Positions 1 through 11,282 of a stretch of DNA of 64,000 nucleotides are shown here, piece after piece. The DNA is from Agapanthus africanus. Taxonomy: Eukaryota > Streptophyta > Magnoliopsida > Asparagales > Amaryllidaceae. Position 1 is the first letter of the stretch. Each line of letters begins with the position of its first letter. Under the pieces are notes generated by a model. That model was given only the letters and a program-made list of their open reading frames with translations, did no database searches and had not been told where the DNA came from. The stretch is from positions 217,516,996-217,580,995 of the forward strand of contig JASDDO010000024.1 in the NCBI GenBank assembly GCA_030015575.1, written 5' to 3'. The translations under genes were made by a program, and so were the position numbers.

Positions 1-48
1 CCTTTTATAGCAACTTCCAATGCAGTTATCAATTGTCGTAACGGTTCC

Positions 49-1350
49 ATGAACCTATCCTTTGGGAAGATGACAATTGAACTTAACATTTTTAGGGTAG
101 GAAGTCAACCCTCTGAACCTTCTACTCATATAATTGATATATGTTCTGTCAACGAGATAGCTTCCGACAGCTGCGAATTTGAGGAGCTTTACGATAATCA
201 TCTCAACGCCACTAGTGCGTTATTGTTTGATCCAGCTATTTATTATACGAGTAAGGACCTTTCTATCGACAAGTCCACCCCCGAGTCCGAATCCTTTGAC
301 TTGTCGCATAAGTTAGTTGAGCTATCTGAGTCAAGTTCTTACGCTAGTTATGAATCTCTTTTGGAGACCGAGTATCATTCCCTTACCCTACCTTCTATCG
401 TCTCTCCGCCGACACTTGATCTTAAGCCGCTGCCATCTCATCTTAAATATGCATATTTAGGTGAGAATGAGTCTTTTCCCGTTATTATATCAGTTTCTCT
501 AGCTTTAGAGCAAGAGAAGGCTCTTTTGTCGGTCTTGAGATCAAATCGGCAAGCTTTTGGTTGGACAATGGCAGACATCAAAGGGATTAGTCCCTTAATT
601 GTTGAACATCATATACATTTGATGGATGAAGCCAAACCAGCCCGAGACTTACAAAGACAGTTGAATCTCATCATGAAGGAGGCGGTAAAGAAAGAAATCA
701 TCAAATATCGGGATAATGGTATAATTTACCCAATATCTGATAGCCAATGAGTAAGTTCTATTCATGTGGTCTCTAAAAAGTCTGGCATCATGGTCATAAC
801 TAATGAGGATAATGAGTTAATTCAAATACGCACCCAAACTGGGTGGCGGGTATGTATTGATTATAGAAAACTCAATGCCGCGACGAGAAAAGATCACTTC
901 TCTCTACCGTTCATTGACCAGATGTTGGAACGTTTAGCCGGGCATGAATACTACTGATTTTTGGATGGATACCCAGGCTATAACCAGTTTCTTATCGCCG
1001 AAAAGGATTAAGATAAGACAACTTTTACTTGTCCTTTCAGTACTTTTGCGTAAAGACGCATGCCCTTTGGGTTATGCAATGCTCCCGCTACATTTCAGCA
1101 GTGTATGATGTGGATATTCTCGGACATGGTCGAAAATTTTCTGGAGATATTTATGGACAATTTCTCCATATTTAGGAATGCTTAAGTCATCTTAACGCTG
1201 TTCTTACCCGCTGTAAGGATAAGAATTTAAATTTGAATTGGGAAAAATACCATTTCATGGTTCAAGAAAGTATTATCTTAGGGCATATCATTTCACAAAA
1301 AGGCTTTGAGGTAGAAAAAACTAAAATAGATGCCATTTCCAACCTTCCTC
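49..1350 (+). pseudogene. Athila-type gypsy pol: PR-RT linker and reverse transcriptase, broken
   Basis: The frame 49-750 reads as the linker between protease and reverse transcriptase of Athila elements (SHLKYAYL, QAFGWTMADIKGISP). RT continues as GWRVCIDYRKLNAATRKDHF (about 841-900), LPFIDQMLERLAGHEYY, then after a TGA at 955-957 FLDGYPGYNQ, and RRMPFGLCNAPATFQ (about 1057-1100). The catalytic box reads FMDN at 1150-1161, where the family has two adjacent aspartates, so the second metal-binding Asp is lost. In-frame stops at 748, 955 and 1051 and later frame breaks make it dead. The element enters from outside the window, so gag and the start of pol are not visible. Athila identity rests on the TRKDHFxLPFIDQMLERLAGH signature and is secure. 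Confidence 0.92.
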
Positions 1351-1920
1351 CTCCCTAATGCGTCAAAGATATACGATTCTTTCTTGGTCATGCTGGATTT
1401 TATAGACGATTCATTAAGGACTTTAGCAAGATTGCTAGCCAAGAATACAACATTTTACTTTGACTCAGATTGCGTGGCCGCTTTTGAATCACTTAAATGT
1501 TCCCTCACTACAGACCCTGTTCAATTATCTCCAGACTGGAATCACTCTTTTGAGCTTATGTGTGATGCATCTAATTTTACTATTGGTGCAGTTTTAGGAC
1601 AGCACATTGATAAGATGCCATATGTAATTTACTATGCAAGTAGGACCTTGAACGATGCCCAAATGATTTATACAACCACCGAGAAAGAACTCTTGGCAGT
1701 TGTATTTGCATTAGAAAAATTCAGGCCCTACTTAATTGGCTCTCCAGTTATAGTTTACACCGATCATTCTTCTTTACGGCATCTTTTATCAAAGAATGAT
1801 GCTAAACCTAGGCTAATACGTTGGATCCTTCTGTTACAAGAATTTGATTTTGTAATTTGAGACAAAAGTGGATGTGAAAATGTTGTAACCGACCATCTTT
1901 CACGACTTTCTTCTTCGCCA
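1330..1920 (+). pseudogene. Athila-type gypsy pol: RNase H domain
   Basis: This is the continuation of the same pol. The open frame 1330-1860 carries the gypsy RNase H signatures [14 protein letters not shown] (first Asp), [17 protein letters not shown] (Glu) and [14 protein letters not shown] (second Asp), followed by a thumb-like [13 protein letters not shown] at 1858-1860 interrupts the frame before the family's usual linker, which resumes as DKSGCENVVTDHLSRL. The catalytic residues are intact here, unlike in the RT core. The enzyme would degrade the RNA strand of the reverse-transcription hybrid. There is no sign that it is still expressed. Confidence 0.92.
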
Positions 1921-3277
1921 ATGTTGATCTTGTCAATAAACGATTCCATTCTGGATGAACAGCTCTTGACCATATCTAGCGAACCTTGGTTCGCGGATAT
2001 TGTGAATTATTTAGCAATGGGATTTCTACCTAGCGAATGGTCAAAACAAGACAATCACAGATTTCTAGCCCAAGTAAAACACTTTTACTGGGATGAACCT
2101 TATTTATTTAAGTATTGTCCCGATCAGATCATTCGCCGATTTGTCCCTAATAATGAGTTCAAGAGTGTATTGTCTTTCTGTCATGATCAAGCATGTGGTG
2201 GTCACTTTGGTCTAAGGAAAACGGCGGAGAAAGTTTTGCAATGTGGATTTTATTGGCCAATGTTATTTAAAGATGCATATGATTATTGCAAAACTTGTTC
2301 GCGGTGTCAACACATGGGTCGGATTTCACGGAGAAATGAGATACCACTCCAACCTATCTTGGTTGTAGAGATATTTGATGTATGGGGAATTGATTTTATG
2401 GGCCCATTTCCCAACTCTTTTGGGAACTTATACATTTTATTAGCAGTTGATTATGTCTCTAAATAGATGGAAGCAATATCGTGTCGTACTAATGACAACA
2501 AGATTGTTGTTAAGTTCCTTAAAGAAAATACCTTTTCTCGGTTTAGGCACCCGCGCACTATCATTAGAGACAATGGGACGCATTTCTGTAATCAGTCTTT
2601 CGAGATTTTTGATACGGAAATATTCAATCAACCATAAGCTTTCCATGCCCTATGATCCCTAAATAAGCGGGCAAGCTGAGATCTCCAATAGACATATCGA
2701 ACAAATTTTGGAAAAAACGGTTTCTAAGAACCGTAAAGATTGGTCCACCAAATTGACGGATGCTCTTTGGGCATTTCGTACCGCTTATAAGACCGATCTT
2801 GGTATGTCTCCATACCGACTAGTGTTTGGGAAGGCTTGCCACCTTCCTATCGAGATCGAACACAAAGCAATATGGGCTATTAAAGAACTTAATTGTGATT
2901 TTGATCAAGCCAGCAGCTATCGGAAGCTGCAATTAAATGAGCTAAGCGAACTTCACGATGACGCTTACGATAATGCGGTTATAGTAAAGAACCGGAAAAA
3001 AGTGTTCCACGACAAATATCTTTTGAGAAAAACATTCACACTGGGATAACAAGTCCTTCTTTACGATTCTCGTCTCCATCTTCATCCGGGTAAGCTAAGA
3101 TCTCATTGGAAAGGACCTTTTGTGGTGCAGTATGTGTACCCATACGGTACAGTGGATGTAGAAAATGTTTAAAACGGTTCTATTTTCAAAGTAAATGGGT
3201 ATATATTAAAACTGTACTTTTCCGCTGACCCATCGGAGGAGCTCCTGTTCTTGCAGGAGCCGCTTTATCACGACTAA
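1921..3277 (+). pseudogene. Athila-type gypsy pol: integrase, broken
   Basis: The zinc-binding HHCC module is visible as CHDQACGGHFG followed by CKTCSRCQ (about 2180-2312). The catalytic core starts with IDFMGPFPNSFGN (first Asp, about 2389). A TAG at 2464-2466 stands where the family has Trp, and the core resumes out of frame with IIRDNGTHF (second Asp, about 2560-2590). The segment around the third acidic residue reads [14 protein letters not shown] (about 2675-2712), then [30 protein letters not shown]. The C-terminal part ends [18 protein letters not shown] and stops at 3275-3277. At least three frame breaks make it non-functional. Confidence 0.9.
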
Positions 3278-4479
3278 TTTTCCTTCGCCCCACCTCCATA
3301 TTTTGGTAACACTGTTTCATCTAAGAACGGAGGTGTGTTAAAAAAATAAATAAATATCTGTGCGTGCCAAAGAACAAGTTTGGGGGTAGTTTTTCATTTG
3401 ACTATCTTTTGTCCATATTATTCCCCACCTAAGTCTACAGGTTTCTGCGCTCGAAGAACAACATCAATGAGAACACTGCTGCAAACAGGTTTAGGGGGAA
3501 GTTTGTATTTACTGAAATATCATTTGGCGCTATGTACTATATATGAAAAAATATGTAAATTTTTTTTGAAAATAAAAGTTATAAAGTTAAAAAAATACAT
3601 AGGAAAAGATTTAAGAAATGCAAGAAAATTAGATATTTTAAAACGAAACTAGTAATATGTAGTCAAGGGCTGTTGTCCCAAGGGTTAGTAAGATAAAGAA
3701 AATTACTAATTTGAGAATAGAAATAAGTCTGAAAAATAGTACATATTCTTGAGTCTAAACTTCTGAACGTTGATATCTTACTATATGCACTTGCACAAAT
3801 CTTGAAACTTGGGATAGTAGAGGATGCCTTGAAATGCTCTTGTCTAAAAGCCTTAGTATGAAAAAATATATAAATGACACAAAAAATATAAATGGTGAAG
3901 AAAAATGAACACTGGTTTTGTAATTACTTAAGGCGGTATAAAAAATAGCGAGGGTGCCTTATCACCCAGTGCCTTAGACCTACTGGTTTGGGAGTCACTG
4001 CTAAGCCTTAGGTGTTACAAAACTAGGGTATTGCTAATTACGCCTTAATAAGTGAGCACATTCGGTAATCGGTTGGTTAGTACCTCAAGAAATATTAATG
4101 GTTAACGATCGCATGAAGAATGTGTGAGCAAATTCATCTAAAAAATCACCGACTAAAAATTACTAAGGAATATGGACAAGGGTATGATAGCTTGAATTGA
4201 ATTCTCCAAGTGTAGAGATGTCTTTTACACATACGTATGGGTATATGATCGATATTTGGAGGATAGTTAGGGAAGAAGACTAAAGATGATTTTTTATTGA
4301 GGGATGATATGATTTCTAACATCTTTTCAAGACCATTAAGATAGGGCTCATGACAATTAAAAGGCTAGTGTAGTTTGAAACTCTTATTTTCAAGTTTTTT
4401 CTTTTATATGTTCCTTATCTTTGCATGTAATTTTCGTCTTCTTTCTTTTTGGGATTTTGTAGGTGTAATCTGCTAAAAT
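3278..4479. other. Region between Athila pol and LTR, no recognisable gene
   Basis: Some Athila elements carry an envelope-like ORF here. I see none. The only open frame of note (3380-3652, 90 codons) has no recognisable motif and its second half is lysine/isoleucine-rich low complexity. A short hairpin (GGAGCTCCTG / CAGGAGC) overlaps the end of pol at 3238-3260. The sequence GTTTGGGGGTAGTTTT near 3380 is a purine-leaning run of the kind found near Athila 3' ends, but I cannot assign it as the polypurine tract. Confidence 0.4.
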
Positions 4480-6151
4480 CTCTTAGCAGACAACACTTCT
4501 TCTGCTTGGGACATCTAGAGGTTTAAAAAATTGTTACACGAGCTAAATGCAATCGTGTTGCCTACAAAAGTATGCTAGGTTTTTCTTTTTCTTTTTAATA
4601 AATAGTTTGCTCGGGACAATCAAAGATAGGTTTTGGGGTATTTGATTAGTCAAAAATATTGCACATTTGTATGAACAGTTTCCCTACTATTATTAACTAA
4701 TAAAAGGTGTTAATTGTAAATAAAGAACATATATGGGTTTATTTGTAAAAAGATTATTATCATATATTTCTTCAGTTATAATTAATATAATTAAGGAAAA
4801 TATACGCATATAATATTTCAATGAAATATTAGTAATTAAAATATGCATATCATATCAAATAATCCTAATCAATATTCTTAAGATATTATATCATATAAAT
4901 GGTTGGAATAATATCTCAAAAATACCAAATGCTACTAACAATTTGATTTAAGATATTGTGCAAATATTAGCTCAAGTCTGAAATATAAGTAGAAGATCCA
5001 AGTCAAATTGGAATATCAAACCGAATCTGCCAAATATTAGAAGCAAATCGAAGAATATAGCAACGACAGAGACTAAGGGCAATATTTTAAGAATCTATAT
5101 ATCAAGAGAATCTCCAAATATCAAGACAAAAGCTAGAAAAAATCCCAAGTCCCAATCCCACTAGGAGGCAAATCTGCGGTTAAATAAGGGCAAGGGCTGC
5201 GGAACCGTGGTGTAATGTGGGCTGTTGGATCTGGATTTTTAGGGGCATGATTGTAACTACACTTAATCCAACATTGCATTTAGGGTTTATACTTTCAGGG
5301 GCTATATAAAGGACCGAGAGCTGTGCATATCTATATATCATATCATATATTCATCTATCTCCATAAAGAGAGAGATTTACGAACGAAACTAGGGTTCTTG
5401 TAATCTACTTTTGAAGGAGAAAAGTTGTAATGCAATAGTTGATTAATAAAGGTAGTTTTTGTTTTAATTCTTTTTGCATTTACTTTTCCGCATTTATTTT
5501 ACGCATTACTTTTCCACATTAATTTTATGCATTACTTTTCTGCGCTTTTAATTATGGTTTCATTCATTTTCAACATTTCTTTTAAATCACTACTAACCAT
5601 GAGCGAGTAATTTCTTTCTTGCTAGGGTTTGTAGGATAGGATAGAATAATGGATAAATATCGCGGTACTTCTTTTGACATTTTAATATTTACAAACTTTA
5701 GCAAAATAAATGTTAACTTTCTTATCGGGCGTGCTATCAATTAATGATAGTCACGACCACGATTTGAAATTAGTTATAATTGTTTGTTAAGGGCTTAAGA
5801 TAAATAGAGATCAATGGAAAGACAAGGGGCAGTAGTGGGAAACCCTAATTCATATTCATCACTATCTCTCTAGTTTTAAACAATTAAAAGATAAAAAGAA
5901 TCATTTCTAAAAATTCATCCATTAATTACTAAGTTCTATAAACCCTACAAACTTTTCTATTATAAATTTATATCCATCTTAAAATAAAACGACAGCCATC
6001 CCTCCCCTCTTTTATCAACTGGTCTAAAATAAGAAAAGAAGTTCATGTTTCCCTGAGGACGACCCGTACTCATCGTGACTAGATATTTGCGATACCGTCT
6101 TGATTGCGATTATTTACAACACTTACGTAAACACACCTTTTCGCAAACCAA
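4480..6151 (+). mobile_element. Athila-like LTR (boundaries approximate)
   Basis: Downstream of the pol remnant the sequence has LTR logic on the forward strand. A TATA box lies at 5303-5310, followed by a leader rich in short purine runs. Two AATAAA-type signals follow (near 5446). The tail contains CCCTGAGGACGACCCGTACT (6050-6069), the conserved U5 phrase of Athila-group LTRs. The likely 3' end is ...CAATCA near 6151. I could not find a convincing 5' boundary or target duplication, so the left end is a guess within a few hundred bases. It could be the 3' LTR of the pol fragment at 1-3277 or an independent solo LTR. Confidence 0.5.
5303..5310 (+). promoter_or_regulatory. TATA box of Athila-like LTR
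   Basis: TATATAAA lies in GGGGCTATATAAAGGACC, a strong plant TATA context. The transcription start would be near 5340. An AATAAA-type signal about 110 bases further downstream gives the U3-R-U5 order expected of an LTR. Confidence 0.55.
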
Positions 6152-6377
6152 TCAGCTACCGATGAGCATGTGGACGATTGCAAGCCATGACTCTTCTCTG
6201 TTAAAATGGTTCTCTGAGAAAGTGAGAGAGAAGATGAACATATCTTCGGATTATAAAAAGAAACATTTAAGTCTCGACACAGAAAATGTTGTGCGTGGTG
6301 GAACTATTTCCGAGAAGAAAGTGTTGACTCGGGAAAAGCAGAGTAAGAAGGTGAAACGATTCCCTCGTATAATAAGG

Positions 6378-6592
6378 CAGTGCCTCACGTGAAGCACACG
6401 TGAGCGCCGGCGCTAGTTTTGATAGGATTAAATCCTATAGCAGCGCCTCATGTGAAGCACACGTGAGCATTGGCGCTAGTCCTTTATAAGATTAAATCAT
6501 ATAGCAGCGTCTCACGTGAAGCACACTTGAGCGTTGGAGCTAGTTTTTTTTATATAGCAGCGCCTCACGTGAAGCACACATGAGCGTTAGTA
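6378..6592. repeat. Tandem repeat of CACGTG hairpins, about 3.5 units
   Basis: Units begin CAGCGCCTCACGTG at 6378, 6441, 6504 and 6558, giving periods of 63, 63 and 54 bases. Each unit holds a hairpin in which CTCACGTG pairs with CACGTGAG across a loop of about five bases (6382-6409 in the first unit). The first two also hold a second hairpin built from an ATAGGATT / AATCCTAT type palindrome. The same CTCACGTG...CACGTGAG hairpin recurs at 14836-15022 and 15921-16241, so these were one region before the solo LTRs split it. Confidence 0.8.
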
Positions 6593-6717
6593 AAAAATAG
6601 CAACCTTGTCATTCATGGTTCAAAGAAATTTATACATTGATAATGAGAATGATCATAAAAAAGGAAACAAATATCATCAAAGGTCTACAATGGCAAAATG
6701 CTAAATTCCAGACATTG

Positions 6718-9700
6718 TGTCACGCCCCGCTTCCCAAAGTGCGCTAAGATCGGCACATGACAGAGCCAACCATACTACCTGTGGTTAGGAAATATCCCTC
6801 CACAGTCACATTACGGCTGTCTAGAAGATATCAAGGACAGTAGAAATAAAATAAACTATCTAGTACGTGTCCATGAGCCAGAATAAACGAGTCAAGAAAT
6901 AATATGTAGAAGCAATAAATCCAAGTAACAATAACAATCTGGAAGGTACGTCCCAAAATACGGGCTCACATCAGGAATGAAAATGCTGAAAGAAACTAAA
7001 CTAAAATACTAACAGGTCCTCACTACTTGGCATGTTGACTGAAGTACTCCTGATCGGCCGGCGACAAAGGTAGAGGATTTGGGCCATGCAAAACCCAGAC
7101 ATCAGTGCGTCATAATATCAAACAATAATGAATGAACAGGATACACAAGATATGCAGGCATGAGTATAAACAATACCATGAATATAACCAGTAAACATGG
7201 ATATAGAACAGTGAAGTGTATACGTGCAGGTAAAGTACGGTGAGTAATCTAAACTATACTACTGGATTATCTATTCTAAAGTCTTCAAAATCAATTAATG
7301 TAATCCTCATCGTAACCCATCGGTCTATTCCCCATTCATTCCCCGCGGGACCATGGTAACAAGATATGATAGACTGTGAGTCTATGTCCCGTTCATTCCC
7401 CACGGGACCACGGTAACATGTTGTAATAGCCCTTTGAGTTACGTTCAGTTACATTCTTGATTTCCCCATACCCCCAAGTTATGTGTTCAAGTCAGGCATT
7501 GATAAATCTGAGACTAATGCTAACACAGGATCAAGCAGGAACAGGTTTGTCTATACAGACAACAGGATATGACCATCGGGACAACATGTCAGGATTGTCG
7601 TCATTAGAAACAGGATCAGGTAACATGTCAAGTAATAGTGTATCAGGTCATGTCAAGTAGTACACAGTGTATCAAATAGGTGCCCAACAGTACAATGTAA
7701 CAAGTATTGAATCAGGGTAAAAGTACGGATGTACGATAAAAGCATGGATGCACAAATATCTATCGGGGGTTACATCATGACTATGTAGGATGCACATTAT
7801 CAAGCATGGGGTACTAATGTAATAATAATATGAGTTAATGTAATATGGCATGCAACTAGGTATGCAGAATTAATGGTATGGATACACAATAAAGCATGGA
7901 TGCATAAATAACTATCAGAGGTTATATTTACAGCTTCAAGACTAAGTGGGATGCACCTTATTAAGCATGGGGTATTACTACAACAATAACATGAATTAAT
8001 ATGATATATAGATGCAGCTATATATATTTTAAATGATATGGATGCATACGGGTATACGAAAACTGTAAAATTGTAATATGGATGCACCATGAAATAAACA
8101 TGTAATATTATTATTAATATGGATGCAATTATAATAACATAGCATGTAGCAAGATAAACTTGCCTGAGCGGAACACACGACGGGTGCGTATGGCACGTCC
8201 GACGTCGGGTAATTATCGCAACGTACACACAGCACGCGGGACGGGTCCAGGCAAGGCAAGAGGGTAACCACGTAGGCAGGGGACGTTCACTGGATCGACT
8301 GAATCGGCAGCGACGATCACGGCTCCGATGATGATCGGAAACCAAGAAATCAAGAAAGCGAAATAGAGAAGAAGAAGAGAGAGAAGAAGAAGACTTGGGT
8401 TTGGTTGTTTTGGTGCTCTGGATTTAGGACAGAGGCGAGGAAAGAGATGGTGACGACGTCGATGGGTTTTCCGGTGATGGGGTTCGACGGTAAGGGGGTG
8501 CAGTGAGAATGCGAGGGTTGTAGGAGGGGCTCGGGTTCAGGAAAAGAGAGGTTGAGAAGTGGAGTGGAGGAAGGTGGAGAGGAGGTGACGACGAGGTCGT
8601 TGGCAGTGAGGATGACGACGACGACGAAGGCAGGGGCTGGGTTGCAGGCGAGGCCGGGGTGATGTTGCAGGCTCGGGAGAAGAAGGGTAGCGTCGGGAAA
8701 TGAAGGGGAGAGGGAGAAGAAGTCGAGGTCGAAAAAGAGAGATGATGACGAGGCGACGGCGACGAAGTCGAGTTGATAGGGTAATGGATGCGGCGTTCAT
8801 CATGACAGGGTTTGTGATGGGGAAAGAAGAGAGAGAGGCGAGCGGGGAGGAGATGAAGACGAGGGAGGTGAGGTGAGGTGAGCGGAGTCGAGGGTGAAGT
8901 GCTAGGGTTAGGGTTTTGTGAAGATGAGGCGGCTAGGTTTTTTTAGGTTCAGAGGTGATGGGTTCTCATGACGAAGCGGCGAGAAATAAAAGAAAAAGAA
9001 AAGAAGAAGGGAGGTGGGCGTAAGGAAGAAGGAGGTGACGGGAATCAAGGAATGTACAGGATTCGCGAGATGTGAGAGAAAGGAATAGAGGAAGAAAGAG
9101 AGAGAGAGACGTGGGGGTTAATATAGGGTTAAGAAAAAATATGAAAGAATATATAGTAAGAGAGAGAGATGTCTGTTAGTGGTTGGGATAACAAATTATC
9201 TTTGTTTTAAAAAAATCTTTACGTTTAAACAGTTAATATATTATAAGAATATAGTATTAGGTAAAAATTTGATATTTTGGCTAATACAAAAATAGTCCAA
9301 AACACGCCCGGGCCGGGTCTAAAAATCCAGATTTAAATACGGAAAATATACATGTCGACCAACATTAAAACAGAATATCTGGGTAACGAAAATGCATACC
9401 CCCAAGAATGGATGCACGTATGTGCGCGTAGTCATCCAAACAAGTCTGTTTCACTGAACGGGACGAGAACAAGATGCGTGGATGCTACGACAGGGTTAGG
9501 GGTGTCATGCAGGACATACTAGATATTTTTAAAATATTTTATATGACTTTAAATGTTATATTAAAAAAATGCAGATGCCAGATAAAATGCCAGTATGCAG
9601 TATAAAACAAAAATGAAAGTGCACGAATCCACATAACAAGCTGGGATAAATCATAAACAGGAATCAAGACAGGTTTCTAGCAAGCGGGTCATGTCGGATG

Positions 9701-9810
9701 CAAATACAGATGCCAAATACACTATTCGCACCCAAAACACAATAAATCAGGAAAATACCATGAATAAATAAATACTTACCGGAACTGGTATAAATGAACT
9801 AGGTGTTACA
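6718..9810 (-). mobile_element. Solo LTR, chromovirus family A, reverse strand
   Basis: On the reverse strand it begins TGTAACACCTAGTTCATTTA and ends GGGGCGTGACA, the termini of the complete family-A LTR at 40708-44407. It is flanked by a perfect 5-bp target duplication CATTG (6713-6717 and 9811-9815). At 3093 bp it is about 600 bp shorter than that LTR. No primer site or coding region adjoins it, so it is a solo LTR left by recombination between two LTRs. Shared landmarks include the GGGCCATGCAAAACCCAGAC segment near 7081 and a run of GGATGCA-type motifs. It interrupts block E just downstream of the small ORF at 9954-10289. ORFs inside it are LTR noise. Confidence 0.95.
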
Positions 9811-9953
9811 CATTGATTCTCAAACTTAAAGGCGAGTTTTAGTAAAGCGCTCCTAGCTTCATTGATCATCTTCTTATGCGTCCTCTCCCGAATGCAAGTT
9901 ATGGGATCCCCGCTGATGTCTTCCATCCTCTGGTACGCGGATAGTATCGCTTT

Positions 9954-10289
9954 CTATTGAAAGACGCGATGCAAAAAAGCGACGAGATCATCTCTCGGCT
10001 TCTTCGAGATCAGGCCCATCAGATATACTGAATGCACCTTGTCTTCAGCGTAATCAAGTGTCTCGAGCGGTATAGCCTCATCAAGCTCAAGAAACGCCTC
10101 CCAGATCGATCTAATAATAATCTTCAAAAGGGCAGAACGACGGGGGAGCAATCGACCGTTATGATCATCAAAGTGACGCATCACTTCATGACATTGGGCA
10201 TCAGTGTACTCCTGGCATTGAAAGCGATCTTGTATGCGGATTTCTTCGTAGAAGACAATTTCCTCGATATCGTATAGATGACCAGCCAT
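9954..10289 (-). CDS. Small ORF of an unnamed family (MAG-IEEI), block E copy
   Basis: The ORF has 111 codons and starts MAGHLYDIEEI; the start is chosen because the homologue at 40249 begins MAGRIHAIEEI. Shared blocks in the same order are IEEI, a central RLLPRRS-LL, IW, then DK-x(3)-VY-x-GLISK-x(2)-RD, and FQ. The frame ends at TAG (9954-9956), where the homologue continues; translation past the stop still reads plausibly as RERTHKKMINEARSALLKFE until the solo LTR at 9810. So it may be prematurely truncated. A splice acceptor TTTCTTTTCAG lies five bases before the ATG, which implies an intron in the leader, and a reverse-strand TATA box lies at 14702-14709 beyond the inserted family-D LTR. 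I do not recognise the family. It is mostly polar, with no signal peptide or membrane span. Confidence 0.6.
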   Translation of the reverse strand: MAGHLYDIEEIVFYEEIRIQDRFQCQEYTDAQCHEVMRHFDDHNGRLLPRRSALLKIIIRSIWEAFLELDEAIPLETLDYAEDKVHSVYLMGLISKKPRDDLVAFLHRVFQ

Positions 10290-10499
10290 GATCCCTGAAA
10301 AGAAACCCAGCGGTGAGTTAGCAATAAAAAACATTAGTATCACTAAGTCTAAAAAAAGTTGGCCCACGGAATCAAAGTGATGGCTCGTCAATAATGAGAC
10401 ATGTGCCCACTGTAAGAATAAAAAAGGATTCTCATTAAATGAACAGTGGAGTTAAAACTCCCAATATTCCCCGAAAAGTGGGTTCCTTTAAACAACAGC
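10290..10499 (-). other. Leader or intron of the block E small ORF
   Basis: This 210-base strip between the small ORF and the family-D LTR ends in a polypyrimidine tract and acceptor (TTTCTTTTCAG, 10295-10305 on the reverse strand). It also holds a GGAGTT/AACTCC hairpin near 10449. On removing the LTR it joins 14104 onward, which leads up to the TATA box at 14702-14709. Confidence 0.4.
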
Positions 10500-11012
10500 T
10501 GTAACGACCGTGTTTTCTAATACCTAATAAAATATATTCTATTTAAATTCTAGTATCAAATAATTATTTATGTGTTTCGTTGATAGAAAAATATTTTTTT
10601 AGTAATGTTAATAATTTTCAGAGTATTGAAATATGATTTAGGGAATTTTCTAAAATCTATTTATTGTTTTCCTAGGCTTAAAATGTTTTAATAAAATTTT
10701 ATAATGCCTTAAATAATCTACATATTTTTATTATCAATTAAAATAATTAATTCGTAATTAAAAATATTTTAAAGGGTAAACTAGATTTTAAATAATTATA
10801 ATAACTAGCTAACACCATAGAAGTGGATATATTATTTAGTTTTAGCCCAAAATTATTTTTATACTAAAAATAACAATAAAATATATATTCTAAAAATTTT
10901 CCATAATTTTTCCATTTTTTTAACATTTTTTTTAAAACCAAATTCAATTTTTAAATAATAAACATTTAGTATTTGTATTTATAAAAAAATTATTAAATAC
11001 CTTGATCCTAGA

Positions 11013-11166
11013 CCGTTGGATACAAGATCCAACGGCCCAGAGCCTCGCGGCGGCGGCCATGTGGTGGGGACCACGCAAAAACGCGTGGTTCCCGCACGCA
11101 GACGCACACGCGGACGTGTAGCTTCTGGCGGTGGAACCCAGGGCCGTTGGATCAAGATCCAACGGC
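11013..11166. repeat. Three GC-rich hairpins in the U3 of the family-D LTR
   Basis: Three inverted repeats lie within about 155 bases just upstream of the LTR TATA box. CCGTTGGAT pairs with ATCCAACGG (11013-11035), GGGACCACGC pairs with GCGTGGTTCCC (11067-11093), and GCCGTTGGAT pairs perfectly with ATCCAACGGC across a CAAG loop (11143-11166). The first and third are copies of each other. The position suggests enhancer or transcription-factor sites, which is inference. Confidence 0.7.
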
Positions 11167-11274
11167 CACGAAGCACTAGCGGCGGTGGCAATCATCTGCT
11201 AATGCAATCATTTCGTCGTGGATTCTGAGGATTTTTTTAACAATTTTTGGATTTTATGGTTGGTAAAAAAACCC

Positions 11275-11282
11275 TATAAATA
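11275..11282 (+). promoter_or_regulatory. TATA box of the family-D LTR
   Basis: TATAAATA lies in ACCCTATAAATAGAGACC, close to the plant consensus. It is 776 bases into the LTR, so U3 is about 0.8 kb and R plus U5 about 2.8 kb. Confidence 0.75.
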
